A stretch of 64,000 bases of DNA from Streptomyces sp. BK340. GTDB lineage: Bacteria > Actinomycetota > Actinomycetes > Streptomycetales > Streptomycetaceae. Below are positions 1-9,594 of this stretch, in pieces (positions within the stretch are counted from its first letter, which is position 1; the number at the start of each line of letters is the position of its first letter). The stretch is from assembly GCF_007827595.1 (NCBI RefSeq), contig NZ_VISR01000034.1, positions 1 through 64,000 of the forward strand, in the 5' to 3' direction. The position numbers and the translations under genes are program-made. The notes under the pieces are model-generated. The model was not told the origin of the DNA and ran no database searches. It saw only the letters and a program-made list of their open reading frames with translations.

Positions 1-78
1 ATCTCCAGACTCGAACGAGGCCTCAGCCGAGACGACGACCTCGCCCGTGCCTACCGTGACTGGATCCAGACCGCTTGA
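1..78 (+). CDS. 3' end of an unidentified CDS
   Basis: An open frame enters from the left edge and stops at TGA 76-78, leaving the last 25 residues of a protein. The tail is charged (it contains RLERGLSRDDDLARAY) and looks helical. I cannot name the family from so short a piece. It is followed 33 bases later by a strong hairpin, which fits a genuine gene end. Reading direction converges with the efflux gene on the other strand. Confidence 0.5.
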   Translation: MSRLERGLSRDDDLARAYRDWIQTA

Positions 79-110
79 CGGCAATAGGAGCTTCAACGGC
101 CGGGCACGGC

Positions 111-146
111 GAAGGCCCCCGGGGCGGACACCAACCGGGGGCCTTC
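111..146. terminator. Bidirectional hairpin terminator
   Basis: Perfect 12-bp arms GAAGGCCCCCGG (111-122) and its complement (135-146) enclose a 12-base loop. It sits between two convergent genes, so it probably ends both transcripts. There is no long T tract, as is usual in Streptomyces. Confidence 0.75.
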
Positions 147-160
147 GGCTCAGGGACTGC

Positions 161-1759
161 TCACACCGCTTCGATCACGGGCGCAGGCACCGCGTCCTCG
201 CCGCCCTCCGCAGGAGCCGGCTTCTGCGGACCGCCGCGGAGCGGCACCTCCTTCACGAACAGGGAGGCGATCAGCACGACCACGGCGATCACCGCGCCCA
301 GCAGGAACGCCGAGTGCGTACCGGCGGACACCGCGTGCTGGTACGCCTCCCGCGCCGCCGCCGGCAGCTTCGCGAGGCTCGCCGCGTCCAGCTGGGCCGA
401 CTGCTCGGTGATCTTCGAGCCCAGCGCGCCGGCCCGCTCGGCCATGACGTCCTGGACCCGGTGGTTGAACAGGGCGCCCATGATGGCGACGCCGAAGGAG
501 GAGCCGAGCGTACGGAACAGGGTGGTGGACGAGGACGCCACGCCCATGTCCTTCATCTCCACGCTGTTCTGCGCGACCAGCATGGTGACCTGCATCAGGC
601 AGCCCATGCCGAGACCGAGCACGGCCATGTAGAGGCCGGAGGTCAGCCGGGTCGTGTCCGTGTCCATCAGCGACAGCAGGTACAGACCGACGATCATCAG
701 TGCGCCGCCGACGATCGGGAAGATCTTGTAGCGGCCGCTGCCGGTGGTGACCCGGCCGGCCACCATCGAGGTCACCAGCATCGCGCCGAGCATCGGCAGG
801 AGCAGCAGACCCGAGTTGGTCGCGGAGGCGCCCTGCACCGACTGCTGGTACAGCGGCAGGAAGAGCGTGGCGCCGAACATCACGAAGCCGGTGATGAAGC
901 CGATGAGGGACATCAGGGTGAAGTTGCGGCTGCGGAAGATGTGCAGCGGCACGACCGGCTCGGCGGCCTTGGTCTGCCAGAACACGAACCCGATCAGCGC
1001 GGCGACGCCGATGCCGATCAGCTCCATGATCCGCGCGGACGTCCAGGAGTACTCGGTGCCGCCCCAGGTGGTGACCAGCACGATCGAGGTGATGCCGACG
1101 GTCAGCAGGACGACGCCGAGGTAGTCGATGCCGGCCTTGGACCGCTTCTTCGGCAGGTGCAGCACGGCGCTGACCAGCGCCAGCGCGACCACGCCGAGGG
1201 GCAGGTTGATGTAGAAGGACCAGCGCCAGCCCCAGTTGTCGGTGATGGTGCCGCCGACCAGCGGGCCGCCGATCATCGCGAGCGCCATGACGCCGGCCAT
1301 CATGCCCTGGTACTTGCCGCGCTCCCGCGGCGGGATCAGGTCGCCGATGATGGCCATCACGCCGACCATCAGGCCGCCGGCGCCGAGGCCCTGGATGGCG
1401 CGGAAGCCGATGAGCTGCCCCATGTTCTGGGCCATGCCGCTGAGCGCGGAGCCAATCAGGAAGATCACGATCGAGCTCAGGAAGGTGGCCTTGCGGCCGT
1501 ACATGTCGCCGAGCTTGCCCCAGATCGGGGTGGCCGCCGCGGTCGCGAGGGTGTAGCCGGTCACGACCCACGAGAGGTGTTCCAGCCCGCCCAGCTCGCC
1601 GACGATGGTCGGCATCGCCGTGCCCACGATCATGTTGTCCAGCATCGCGAGCATCATCGCGATCATGAGCGCGAGCAGGACCACGCGCACGCTCTTCGGC
1701 TTTTTCTCCTGCGGATCGGGTATCCCCTGGGCCGTCACGGCCGCCTGTGTGTCCGCCAT
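161..1759 (-). CDS. MFS multidrug efflux transporter, DHA2 (14-TM) family
   Basis: A 532-residue inner-membrane proton-driven drug exporter of the EmrB/QacA type. Visible signatures are LDNMIVGTAMPTI near residues 40-52 (family motif in TM1), the loop motif KLGDMYGRKAT at 82-92, and GGPLVGG at 164-170 (motif C of antiporters). About 14 hydrophobic segments are present, the usual number for DHA2. The start is ATG 1757-1759, with G-rich Shine-Dalgarno-like stretches just upstream. The gene is divergent from a TetR regulator, and the shared intergenic region carries a 22-bp dyad. By family precedent the TetR protein represses this pump until a drug binds. The substrate cannot be read from the sequence. 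Confidence 0.93.
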   Translation of the reverse strand: MADTQAAVTAQGIPDPQEKKPKSVRVVLLALMIAMMLAMLDNMIVGTAMPTIVGELGGLEHLSWVVTGYTLATAAATPIWGKLGDMYGRKATFLSSIVIFLIGSALSGMAQNMGQLIGFRAIQGLGAGGLMVGVMAIIGDLIPPRERGKYQGMMAGVMALAMIGGPLVGGTITDNWGWRWSFYINLPLGVVALALVSAVLHLPKKRSKAGIDYLGVVLLTVGITSIVLVTTWGGTEYSWTSARIMELIGIGVAALIGFVFWQTKAAEPVVPLHIFRSRNFTLMSLIGFITGFVMFGATLFLPLYQQSVQGASATNSGLLLLPMLGAMLVTSMVAGRVTTGSGRYKIFPIVGGALMIVGLYLLSLMDTDTTRLTSGLYMAVLGLGMGCLMQVTMLVAQNSVEMKDMGVASSSTTLFRTLGSSFGVAIMGALFNHRVQDVMAERAGALGSKITEQSAQLDAASLAKLPAAAREAYQHAVSAGTHSAFLLGAVIAVVVLIASLFVKEVPLRGGPQKPAPAEGGEDAVPAPVIEAV

Positions 1760-1782
1760 CTCCCCTACTCCCCCTGACGACT

Positions 1783-1854
1783 ACTTACTTGCCGCCCGGC
1801 TAGTTCACTACACTGGGGAAGGTAGACCTGTCACTAGCCGGTCGTCAAGTAAGT
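1783..1854. promoter_or_regulatory. Divergent promoters with paired TetR-type operators
   Basis: Two 22-bp arms (1783-1804 and 1833-1854) are inverted repeats matching at 20 of 22 positions and separated by 28 bp. Each arm is itself partly palindromic (ACT...AGT ends), as expected for a TetR-family operator. The efflux promoter reads TTGACG (1848-1843), a 17-bp spacer and CTACCT (1825-1820), so its -35 box lies inside the right arm. A possible TetR-gene promoter is CTTGCC (1788-1793), 16 bp, TACACT (1810-1815), with its -35 box in the left arm. Binding of the repressor to both arms would silence both genes. The dyad is seen; the repressor assignment is inferred. Confidence 0.8.
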
Positions 1855-1881
1855 TTTCGCCGGGGGGCGAGGAGTACGAGG

Positions 1882-2481
1882 ATGGGCGTCACCATGGACG
1901 GCACCAAGCAGCAGCGCCGCGGCAACACCCGCCAGCGCATCCAGGACGTCGCGCTCGAACTCTTCGCCGAGCAGGGCTATGAGAAGACCTCGCTGCGCGA
2001 GATCGCCGAGCATCTCGACGTCACGAAGGCGGCCCTGTACTACCACTTCAAGACGAAGGAAGAGATCATCGTCAGCCTCTTCGAGGACCTGACGCAACCG
2101 ATCCAGGACCTCATCGCGTGGGGTCGCGACCAGCCGCACACACTGGAGACCAAGCACGAGATCCTGCGGCGCTACAGCCAGGCGCTGGTCGGCGCGGAAC
2201 CGCTCTTCCGGTTCATGCAGGAGAACCAGGCGACGGTACGGGAACTGCGCATCGGCGACACCTTCAAGGACCGGATGCGCGACCTCAGGGGGATCTTCAT
2301 CGACCCCGAGGCACCCCTGGTGGAGCAGGTCCGCTGCGTCAGCGCGATGTTCACGCTGCACGCGGGGATGTTCGTGATGCAGGACATGGAAGGCGACTCC
2401 GAGAAGAAGCACGAAGCCGTTCTCGAAGTCGCCATGGATCTCGTCACTCAGGCACACCGGGGCGCCCACAAGGAGATCTAG
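1882..2481 (+). CDS. TetR/AcrR family transcriptional regulator
   Basis: A 199-residue one-component regulator. The N-terminal helix-turn-helix spans about residues 17-60, with the typical SLREIAEHLDVTKAALYYHF pattern at 37-56. The rest is a ligand-binding domain without clear sequence identity. Start ATG 1882 has GGCGAGGAG about 8 bases upstream; an internal ATG at 1894 is the alternative. It is divergent from the DHA2 efflux gene and very probably represses both that gene and itself through the arms at 1783-1854. The stop codon TAG (2479-2481) lies inside the left end of a repeat element, so the C-terminus may have been set by that element. Confidence 0.92.
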   Translation: MGVTMDGTKQQRRGNTRQRIQDVALELFAEQGYEKTSLREIAEHLDVTKAALYYHFKTKEEIIVSLFEDLTQPIQDLIAWGRDQPHTLETKHEILRRYSQALVGAEPLFRFMQENQATVRELRIGDTFKDRMRDLRGIFIDPEAPLVEQVRCVSAMFTLHAGMFVMQDMEGDSEKKHEAVLEVAMDLVTQAHRGAHKEI

Positions 2482-2645
2482 GGGTTTCGTTCGGATCAGG
2501 TCGGATCAGGCCGCGGCGTCCGGTGCGGTGCATCGCAAGGCGGAGGATCACCCGCGTACTGGGCGTACCCGGGTGGTCCGACAACGCGGCGAGGTGCCGT
2601 GCCGGGCGTCGCGGACCCGGGCTGATCCAAACGAAACCCCCTGGT
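2478..2645. repeat. Long copy of a palindromic intergenic repeat
   Basis: The left end CTAGGGGTTTCGTTCGGATC (from 2478) pairs with the right end GATCCAAACGAAACCCCC (to about 2643). About 120 bp of GC-rich sequence lies between them, including GCGGCGTCC and GCGGACCCGGG blocks. The same outer arms and inner blocks form the short copy at 48487-48553, so this is a dispersed repeat and not just a local terminator. TCGGATCAGG is duplicated in tandem near 2491-2510. The first bases contain the stop codon of the TetR gene. A terminator role for the flanking convergent genes is likely; mobility (MITE-like) is an inference. Confidence 0.8.
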
Positions 2646-2649
2646 CCAG

Positions 2650-2664
2650 CGGCCCGAAGGGCCG
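2650..2664 (-). terminator. Small hairpin after the M23 gene
   Basis: CGGCCC-GAA-GGGCCG forms a compact stem immediately after the stop codon of the M23 peptidase gene on the minus strand. It is short and lacks a T tract, so it may act together with the adjacent repeat element. Confidence 0.4.
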
Positions 2665-2666
2665 GC

Positions 2667-3218
2667 TCAGACGGTCACGCCCTTGGCGTGCAGGAAGGCG
2701 ACCGGGTCGACCGCGGAGCCGTAGTTCGGGGTCGTACGGATCTCGAAGTGCAGGTGCGGGCCGGTGGAGTTGCCGGTGCTGCCCGAGAGGGCTATGTGCT
2801 GGCCGGTCTTGACGATCTGACCGACCTTGATGTCGATCCGGGACAGGTGGGCGTACTGCGAGTACGTGCCGTTGCCGTGCTTGATGACGACGGCGTTGCC
2901 GTACGCGGGGCCGTCACCGGCACCGTTGGGGCCGGCCTTGACGACGGTGCCGCCGTGCGCGGCGACGACCTCGGTGCCGGTCGGGACGGCGAAGTCCTGG
3001 CCGCTGTGCTTGGCGACCCAGTGGCTGCCGGCCTGGTCGAAGCCGGCGGAGAGCGTGTACTTCTGCACCGGGTCGACCCAGGCGGTCGCCGACGGTGCGG
3101 CGGCGCTCGCGATCCCGGTCCCCAGCACGGCCGTGGCGCCTACTGCGGCGGCCAGGACGGTCACACGGCTGCGGAGCGAGGACGTACGGGAGGAACGGGA
3201 CGTGAAGCGCTGGATCAT
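2667..3218 (-). CDS. Secreted M23 (LytM-type) metallopeptidase
   Basis: A 183-residue exported peptidoglycan endopeptidase candidate. The N-terminus is a classic signal peptide: basic residues 4-18, a hydrophobic run 20-36 and an ASAA cleavage region near 37-40. The LytM domain follows, with zinc ligands H71 and D75 in HSGQD and the HLH motif at 155-157. H124 in YAHLS is the usual catalytic partner. Start ATG 3216-3218 has GAGG 5 bases upstream; a longer open frame has no ribosome site. The domain fills almost the whole mature protein, with no added binding domain visible. It should cut peptide cross-links outside the cell; the exact bond is unknown. Confidence 0.9.
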   Translation of the reverse strand: MIQRFTSRSSRTSSLRSRVTVLAAAVGATAVLGTGIASAAAPSATAWVDPVQKYTLSAGFDQAGSHWVAKHSGQDFAVPTGTEVVAAHGGTVVKAGPNGAGDGPAYGNAVVIKHGNGTYSQYAHLSRIDIKVGQIVKTGQHIALSGSTGNSTGPHLHFEIRTTPNYGSAVDPVAFLHAKGVTV

Positions 3219-3672
3219 CGATACCTCGTGAGTTCGGGGACATGACCGGCACCCGGCGCTCAGGTGTTCGCCGGGCGGACCACACATTGGTAACCCGTCA
3301 CCCCATCCCAGCTCAAAGCCCCCTATCTACGGCGCAAGCTAGTAGAAGAGCCAAAAAAGGCCCACTTCTTGACAGGTCACCCACCCCCGAGGCCAGCCCG
3401 ACGACGTCGGTATCTCTTGAGCGATTCCGGGGGTAAAGCACCTTTTTGTCCGTACTAAAATTCCCACTATGGGGTTTAGTAACGGACATTTCGCCTGTGC
3501 CGCTTATCACCGGCACCGCAAACCGCCGACCCGAGAAATGTGACGCACACCTCTAGTCACCTACCAGCCGGTAACCCTACGGTTCCCCTCGCGCCACCCT
3601 CACCACAGATCATGCCCCTGACAGACAACCGTTCAGGCCGTGCAGCGTACGGACGTGAGAGGACCCCCACCG
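3219..3672. other. 454-bp intergenic region upstream of two divergent exported proteins
   Basis: No convincing gene is present. The region is less GC-rich than its surroundings (for example TTTTTGTCC and TACTAAAATT near 3443-3462). It holds the dyad at 3454-3480 and a GCC-AAAAAA-GGC mini-hairpin at about 3350-3361. The M23 gene may have a leader of up to about 200 bases. Riboswitches for cyclic di-AMP precede some actinobacterial M23 genes, but I could not match that motif's conserved cores here. Confidence 0.5.
3454..3480. promoter_or_regulatory. 27-bp dyad in the M23/phosphatase intergenic region
   Basis: ACTAAAATT-CCCA-CTA-TGGGG-TTTAGT is an inverted repeat with outer arms ACTAAA/TTTAGT and inner arms CCCA/TGGG around a CTA centre. 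It is unusually AT-rich for this chromosome. The position suits an operator for one or both divergent genes. No regulator is obvious nearby. Confidence 0.5.
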
Positions 3673-4293
3673 ATGACCAATCGCCCCTGGGCGCGCCGGA
3701 TTTCCGCCACCGCCGTCTCCGTGGCCGCGCTCACCGCGCTGGCCGCCCCGGCCGAGGCTGCGGACGCGACCACGAGCAGCGCCTCCGCCGCGACCGCCAA
3801 GGTCGACTACGCCACCTGGCAGAAGGACTGCCAGTCGGTCATGGACCAGGCCCTGCCGTACCTGAAGGACCGGATCGCCGCCGCCAAGCCCGGCGAGAAG
3901 CAGGCGGTCGTCTTCGACATCGACAACACCACGCTGGAGACCGACTTCGGCTTCAGCTACCCGCAGCCGGCCAACAAGCCGGTGCTGAACGTCGCCAAGT
4001 ACGCACAGGAGCACGGCGTCTCGCTGTTCTTCGTCACGGCTCGCCCGGGCATCATCTACTGGCCCACCGAGTACAACCTGGAGCACGACGGCTACGACGT
4101 CTCCGGTCTCTACGTCCGCGGCCTGTTCGACCTCTTCAAGGACGTCGCGGCCTACAAGACCGCCCAGCGCGTCGACATCGAGAACCAGGGCTACACGATC
4201 ATCGCGAACGTCGGCAACAGCGCCACCGACCTGTCGGGCGGCCACGCCGAGAAGACGTTCAAACTGCCCGACTACAACGGACAGTTGTCGTAA
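3673..4293 (+). CDS. Secreted HAD-type acid phosphatase
   Basis: A 206-residue exported phosphatase related to class B acid phosphatases and plant vegetative storage proteins. Residues 1-30 are a signal peptide (RRISATAV core, cleavage near AEA-ADA). HAD motif I FDIDNTT places the nucleophile and acid/base aspartates at 82 and 84. Motif II is FFVTARP at 119-125, and motif IV resembles GNSATDL near the C-terminus. Start ATG 3673 has GAGAGGA about 8 bases upstream, which is better than the upstream ATG at 3640. It is divergent from the M23 gene, so the pair may share control. It likely releases phosphate from organic esters outside the cell. Confidence 0.85.
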   Translation: MTNRPWARRISATAVSVAALTALAAPAEAADATTSSASAATAKVDYATWQKDCQSVMDQALPYLKDRIAAAKPGEKQAVVFDIDNTTLETDFGFSYPQPANKPVLNVAKYAQEHGVSLFFVTARPGIIYWPTEYNLEHDGYDVSGLYVRGLFDLFKDVAAYKTAQRVDIENQGYTIIANVGNSATDLSGGHAEKTFKLPDYNGQLS

Positions 4294-4350
4294 CCCCTCC
4301 GGAATTCGCCCTTCCGGAATTCGGCCCTCCCCCACGGGAGTCCTTGCATG

Positions 4351-4390
4351 CGAAAAGGGGCCGGTGCTCGAAAGCACCGGCCCCTTTTCG
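4351..4390. terminator. Strong bidirectional terminator
   Basis: An 18-bp perfect stem, CGAAAAGGGGCCGGTGCT with its complement, closes a 4-base CGAA loop. A-rich and T-rich outer ends give a U tract on both strands. It sits between the convergent phosphatase and clpC genes. Confidence 0.9.
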
Positions 4391-4403
4391 TCGACCGTGA
4401 CGC

Positions 4404-6929
<2,526 letters not shown>

Positions 6930-7377
6930 CGTTAATCGCTCCTCAGAGCGGTCAGGCAGTGGGGGGAACTTCCCCTCCCTGTCCTTCCGCAGCTTAGTCC
7001 CGCAAGCGGGGACCGCTCATTCCAACTGCCGACACCGTCCTTGGCCTCCTGACCCCGAACGCCGACATATGCTCCAACCCGATGGTGCGAGACGATGTTC
7101 CCGCAGGCCAGGCAGTTACCCCACTCGCCACTACGCCGATGGCGAACGTGAGACGGCCCGTTCTGCGCGTCGCCCCCTCCCACTAGGCATGTCTTACCCG
7201 CAGGGACAGACACTCCATGCCGCGCGCACCGGTTCCCTCCGCTATGGGCGAACAACCTTGCGCCTCCGCGGACCCCCACACGCTGCCCTGTTGAGCACTC
7301 TGCGCAACGATCAGGGCACCCAGCGTAACCTGTGGCCCGCTTCGGCTGTTGCACTTGGCATGGCTGGCTCGGTCTCC
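6930..7377. other. 448-bp intergenic region between clpC and a divergent gene
   Basis: No gene is supported here. It holds the ClgR-type box at 7134-7147, about 205 bp upstream of the clpC start, so clpC must have a long leader if that box lies near its promoter. A GCTTGCGGG/CCCGCAAGC stem occurs at about 6997-7013. Otherwise it is unremarkable, moderately less GC-rich DNA. Confidence 0.5.
7134..7147 (-). promoter_or_regulatory. ClgR box upstream of clpC
   Basis: The minus strand reads GTTCGC-CATCG-GCG, an exact fit to the GTTCGC-N5-GCG operator reported for ClgR, the activator of clp and lon genes in Streptomyces. It is upstream of clpC in the correct intergenic region. The match is seen; activation is inferred from the known regulon. 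Confidence 0.75.
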
Positions 7378-8028
7378 ATGACCTCCACTGTCCCCCTTCC
7401 TCGCCGACCGCTCGACCGGAAGCTCTCCGATCTTCCGGAGAGCCCGGAAGTACGGGCCCGGCACTGGTACGAGAACGACCTGGGCTGGCCGACCGTGCCC
7501 GGGCGGCCGCTGCGGTTGGTCACGGGGCTGCGGTTCGACGTCCTGGACGTGCCGGCCGGGGCGGGAGCGGCGGCGCTCAGGCATCTCGCGCCGGGCTCTG
7601 CGGTGGCTCTGTGGGGCGACCGGATGCGGCTGCTGCTGGCCGTCGGCAGCGCGGAGGAACTGCCCGGACTGCTGGAGTGGCTGCAATGGGGGGCGCTGGC
7701 ACTGGACCTTCGGGTCCTGGGCGCGGGCGGCCTGATGGAGGCGCCGCTACCGCCCGAGCGGGCCCGGAGCGGGGCTCAGCCGCTTCTCGACGGGCCCCGT
7801 GCCGACGGCTGCCTGCAGGGGGCCGCCGTATGGCTGCGGCCCCCCGGGCCGGGGGGCGAGGCCGAGGCCTCGCTGCCGGCGTTGCCGGCCATGGGGAGCC
7901 CGAAAGGCGCCCCCGATCTCGTACGACTGGTGGACACGGTGGCAGCGCAGTGCCACCGGATCCGGCTGGGGCGCCCGAGCGCCCGGCCGCCCGCCTGCCG
8001 GCGGAATCAGCCGTTGGCCTTCTCGTAG
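7378..8028 (+). CDS. Conserved actinobacterial protein of unknown function, next to lsr2
   Basis: A 216-residue protein; an in-frame ATG at 7360 would add six residues. No catalytic motif is recognisable. The central part (ARHWYENDLGWPT, then RLVTGLRFDVLDVPAGAGAAAL) resembles the small domain of primase-polymerase-like proteins of actinobacteria, a weak resemblance that I would not call a function. The C-terminal third is rich in Pro, Gly and Ala and looks disordered. Its 3' end overlaps the 3' end of lsr2 on the other strand by 22 bases. The gene pair clpC/this gene/lsr2 is, from memory, conserved across Streptomyces. Confidence 0.75.
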   Translation: MTSTVPLPRRPLDRKLSDLPESPEVRARHWYENDLGWPTVPGRPLRLVTGLRFDVLDVPAGAGAAALRHLAPGSAVALWGDRMRLLLAVGSAEELPGLLEWLQWGALALDLRVLGAGGLMEAPLPPERARSGAQPLLDGPRADGCLQGAAVWLRPPGPGGEAEASLPALPAMGSPKGAPDLVRLVDTVAAQCHRIRLGRPSARPPACRRNQPLAFS

Positions 8029-8342
8029 GCCTCACGAATGGACGCGGGAACACGGCCGCGGTCGTTGACCTCGAAACCGTTGTCCTTCGCCCAGGCGCGG
8101 ATCTGCGCGGTGTCCTGGCTGCCGCCGGAAGCGGCACGCGTCTTTCCACGCCCGCCCGAAGCACGGCCACCGGTACGCCGACCACCCTTCACATAGGGGT
8201 CGAGAAGGCCACGCAGCTTGTCCGCATTGGCGGTCGTGAGATCGATCTCGTACGTCTTGCCGTCCAGCGCGAACGTCACGGTCTCGTCCGCCTCGCCGCC
8301 GTCGAGGTCGTCGACAAGAAGGACCTGAACCTTCTGTGCCAC
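8007..8342 (-). CDS. lsr2: Lsr2 nucleoid-associated xenogeneic silencer
   Basis: A 111-residue H-NS-like protein that binds AT-rich, often horizontally acquired DNA and represses it. The N-terminal dimerisation domain (about 1-60) carries the family pattern AQKVQVLLVDDLDGGEADETV. A Gly/Arg-rich linker (62-80) follows, then a DNA-binding domain with the RGR minor-groove hook at NDRGRVP. The start is GTG 8340-8342, chosen because AAGGAAAT lies 7 bases upstream; an ATG 15 bases earlier is weaker. The protein has the usual length. It is transcribed alone from the promoter at 8409-8437 with a leader of about 60 bases. Confidence 0.97.
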   Translation of the reverse strand: MAQKVQVLLVDDLDGGEADETVTFALDGKTYEIDLTTANADKLRGLLDPYVKGGRRTGGRASGGRGKTRAASGGSQDTAQIRAWAKDNGFEVNDRGRVPASIREAYEKANG

Positions 8343-8408
8343 CGGATTTCCTTTCATCGATAACGTGAGGGCCAGGGGGTGTGTGGCGCCCGCCGTTTCG
8401 CCGCCCCT

Positions 8409-8437
8409 GTTATATGCAGTACTGCAGTACGTCGGAA
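8409..8437 (-). promoter_or_regulatory. lsr2 promoter with a palindrome in its spacer
   Basis: The minus strand shows -35 TTCCGA (8437-8432), a 17-bp spacer and -10 TATAAC (8414-8409). The spacer contains the perfect 12-bp palindrome GTACTGCAGTAC (8419-8430), which also overlaps a GCAGTACTGC palindrome at 8416-8425. A protein bound there would block polymerase directly. Autoregulation or a separate repressor are both possible. Confidence 0.65.
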
Positions 8438-8545
8438 AGCAAACCGCTTTTGCCGGAAAAACACAAACCCCTGGGAGAGGCCCGGGGGCCCGCTCCGGCC
8501 CGGAAACATGCGCGTTTCGGACATAGGGCACCGGGGCAAAGACGA

Positions 8546-9079
8546 TCACAGATGCAGAAGCATCCGGCTGTTGCCCAAGGTGTTCGGTTTCACTCGTTCG
8601 AGACCGAGGAACTCGGCGACGCCCTCGTCATAGGAACGCAACAGCTCCGCGTACACATCGGTGTCGACCGGCGTCTCCCCGATCTCCACGAAGCCGTGCT
8701 TCCCGAAGAAGTCCACTTCGAAGGTGAGACAGAAAACGCGCCGAACGCCGAGCCAGCGCGCCGTCTCCACCAACTTCCCCAGCAACCGATGACCGACACC
8801 GGCGCCCTTGAGGCCGGGCTTCACCGCGAGAGTGCGGACTTCCGCCAGGTCTTCCCACATGACGTGCAGCGCCCCGCAGCCGACCACCTCGGCGTTGTCG
8901 TCGCGTTCCGCCACCCAGAACTCCTGGATGTCCTCGTAAAGCGTCACCGTGGCTTTGTCGAGCAGGATGCGGTCGCGGACGTAGGCGTCGAGGAGGCGGC
9001 GCACGGCCGGGACATCGCTGGTCCGGGCCCGCCGGACGGTGATGGCTTTTGCGGTGACTTCGGGACGCTCTGCTGACAT
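8546..9079 (-). CDS. argA: GNAT N-acetyltransferase, amino-acid N-acetyltransferase (ArgA) type
   Basis: A 177-residue single-domain GNAT enzyme. The acetyl-CoA loop is visible as LKGAGVGHRLLGKLVETARWLG (motif A, near 89-110). It is preceded by MWEDLAEVRTLAVKP and followed by the VFCLTFEVDFFGKHGF block typical of the short ArgA-like enzymes of actinobacteria, such as mycobacterial Rv2747. That family acetylates glutamate in the first arginine step. The start ATG is 9077-9079; the next gene upstream ends only 9 bases away, so the two may be co-transcribed. A different small-molecule substrate cannot be excluded, and the symbol is given on family resemblance. Confidence 0.75.
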   Translation of the reverse strand: MSAERPEVTAKAITVRRARTSDVPAVRRLLDAYVRDRILLDKATVTLYEDIQEFWVAERDDNAEVVGCGALHVMWEDLAEVRTLAVKPGLKGAGVGHRLLGKLVETARWLGVRRVFCLTFEVDFFGKHGFVEIGETPVDTDVYAELLRSYDEGVAEFLGLERVKPNTLGNSRMLLHL

Positions 9080-9088
9080 GAGCGGACG

Positions 9089-9520
9089 CTATCGCCCGGC
9101 GGCCTCCCCCGCCGCGCCGGGGTTCTCCGCTTGGGGGGCTCGGGGGGCTTCCTGGGTTTCCGGCCCCTGGACGATGCGTACGGCGTCCCTGAGAGCCTGG
9201 CGCTGTTCCTCGCTCATCATCCCGAAGAAGGCGACGAGAGCGGCGGCGGGGTTGTCGCTCTGCGACCAGGCGTCGTTCATCAGAGCGGCGGCGTAGGCGG
9301 CCCGGGTGGAGACGGCCTCATATCGATAGGCGCGCCCTTCCGCCTCACGGCGCACCCAGCCCTTCTGATGAAGATTGTCCAAAACCGTCATCACGGTGGT
9401 GTACGCGATGGACCGTTCCTGCTGCAGGTCTTCCAGGACTTCTCGAACGGTCACCGGGCGGTTCCACTTCCACACCCGCGTCATGACCGCGTCTTCGAGT
9501 TCTCCCAATGGGCGAGGCAC
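9089..9520 (-). CDS. BlaI/MecI-family transcriptional repressor
   Basis: A 143-residue winged-helix regulator. The N-terminal pattern LGELEDAVMTRVWKWNRPVTVREVL and YTTVMTVLDNLHQKGWVRRE (residues 5-60) is diagnostic of BlaI/MecI. These proteins are often inactivated by a partner BlaR protease, but no such gene is adjacent. The GTG start at 9518-9520 has no clear ribosome site, so a leaderless or differently placed start is possible. The C-terminal 25 residues are Pro/Ala-rich and probably disordered. It lies just upstream of the argA-like gene and may be in one transcript with it. Confidence 0.88.
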   Translation of the reverse strand: MPRPLGELEDAVMTRVWKWNRPVTVREVLEDLQQERSIAYTTVMTVLDNLHQKGWVRREAEGRAYRYEAVSTRAAYAAALMNDAWSQSDNPAAALVAFFGMMSEEQRQALRDAVRIVQGPETQEAPRAPQAENPGAAGEAAGR

Positions 9521-9594
9521 AGCTCAGAACAATAGTGGGAGATCCCGGCAATGGCGTGCCGGACGTGCACTTAGGCTACAAACGCGAACAAAAA

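Noticed and set aside
1..78. Transposase fragment
   Set aside because: The 25-residue tail is too short to assign, and no terminal inverted repeat of an insertion sequence is seen beside it.
47..1777. Very long plus-strand frame (576 codons) opposite the efflux gene
   Set aside because: Its translation is full of His, Arg, Gln and Asp with no family pattern. It is the GC-skewed antisense shadow of the DHA2 transporter.
3219..3540. Cyclic di-AMP (ydaO-type) riboswitch before the M23 gene
   Set aside because: Such switches precede some actinobacterial M23 genes, but the conserved cores could not be aligned to this leader by eye.
9518..9560. BlaI operator of TACA-N-TGTA type upstream of the BlaI-like gene
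   Set aside because: Only loose partial matches (ACAATAGTGGGA) are present; no convincing dyad could be drawn.
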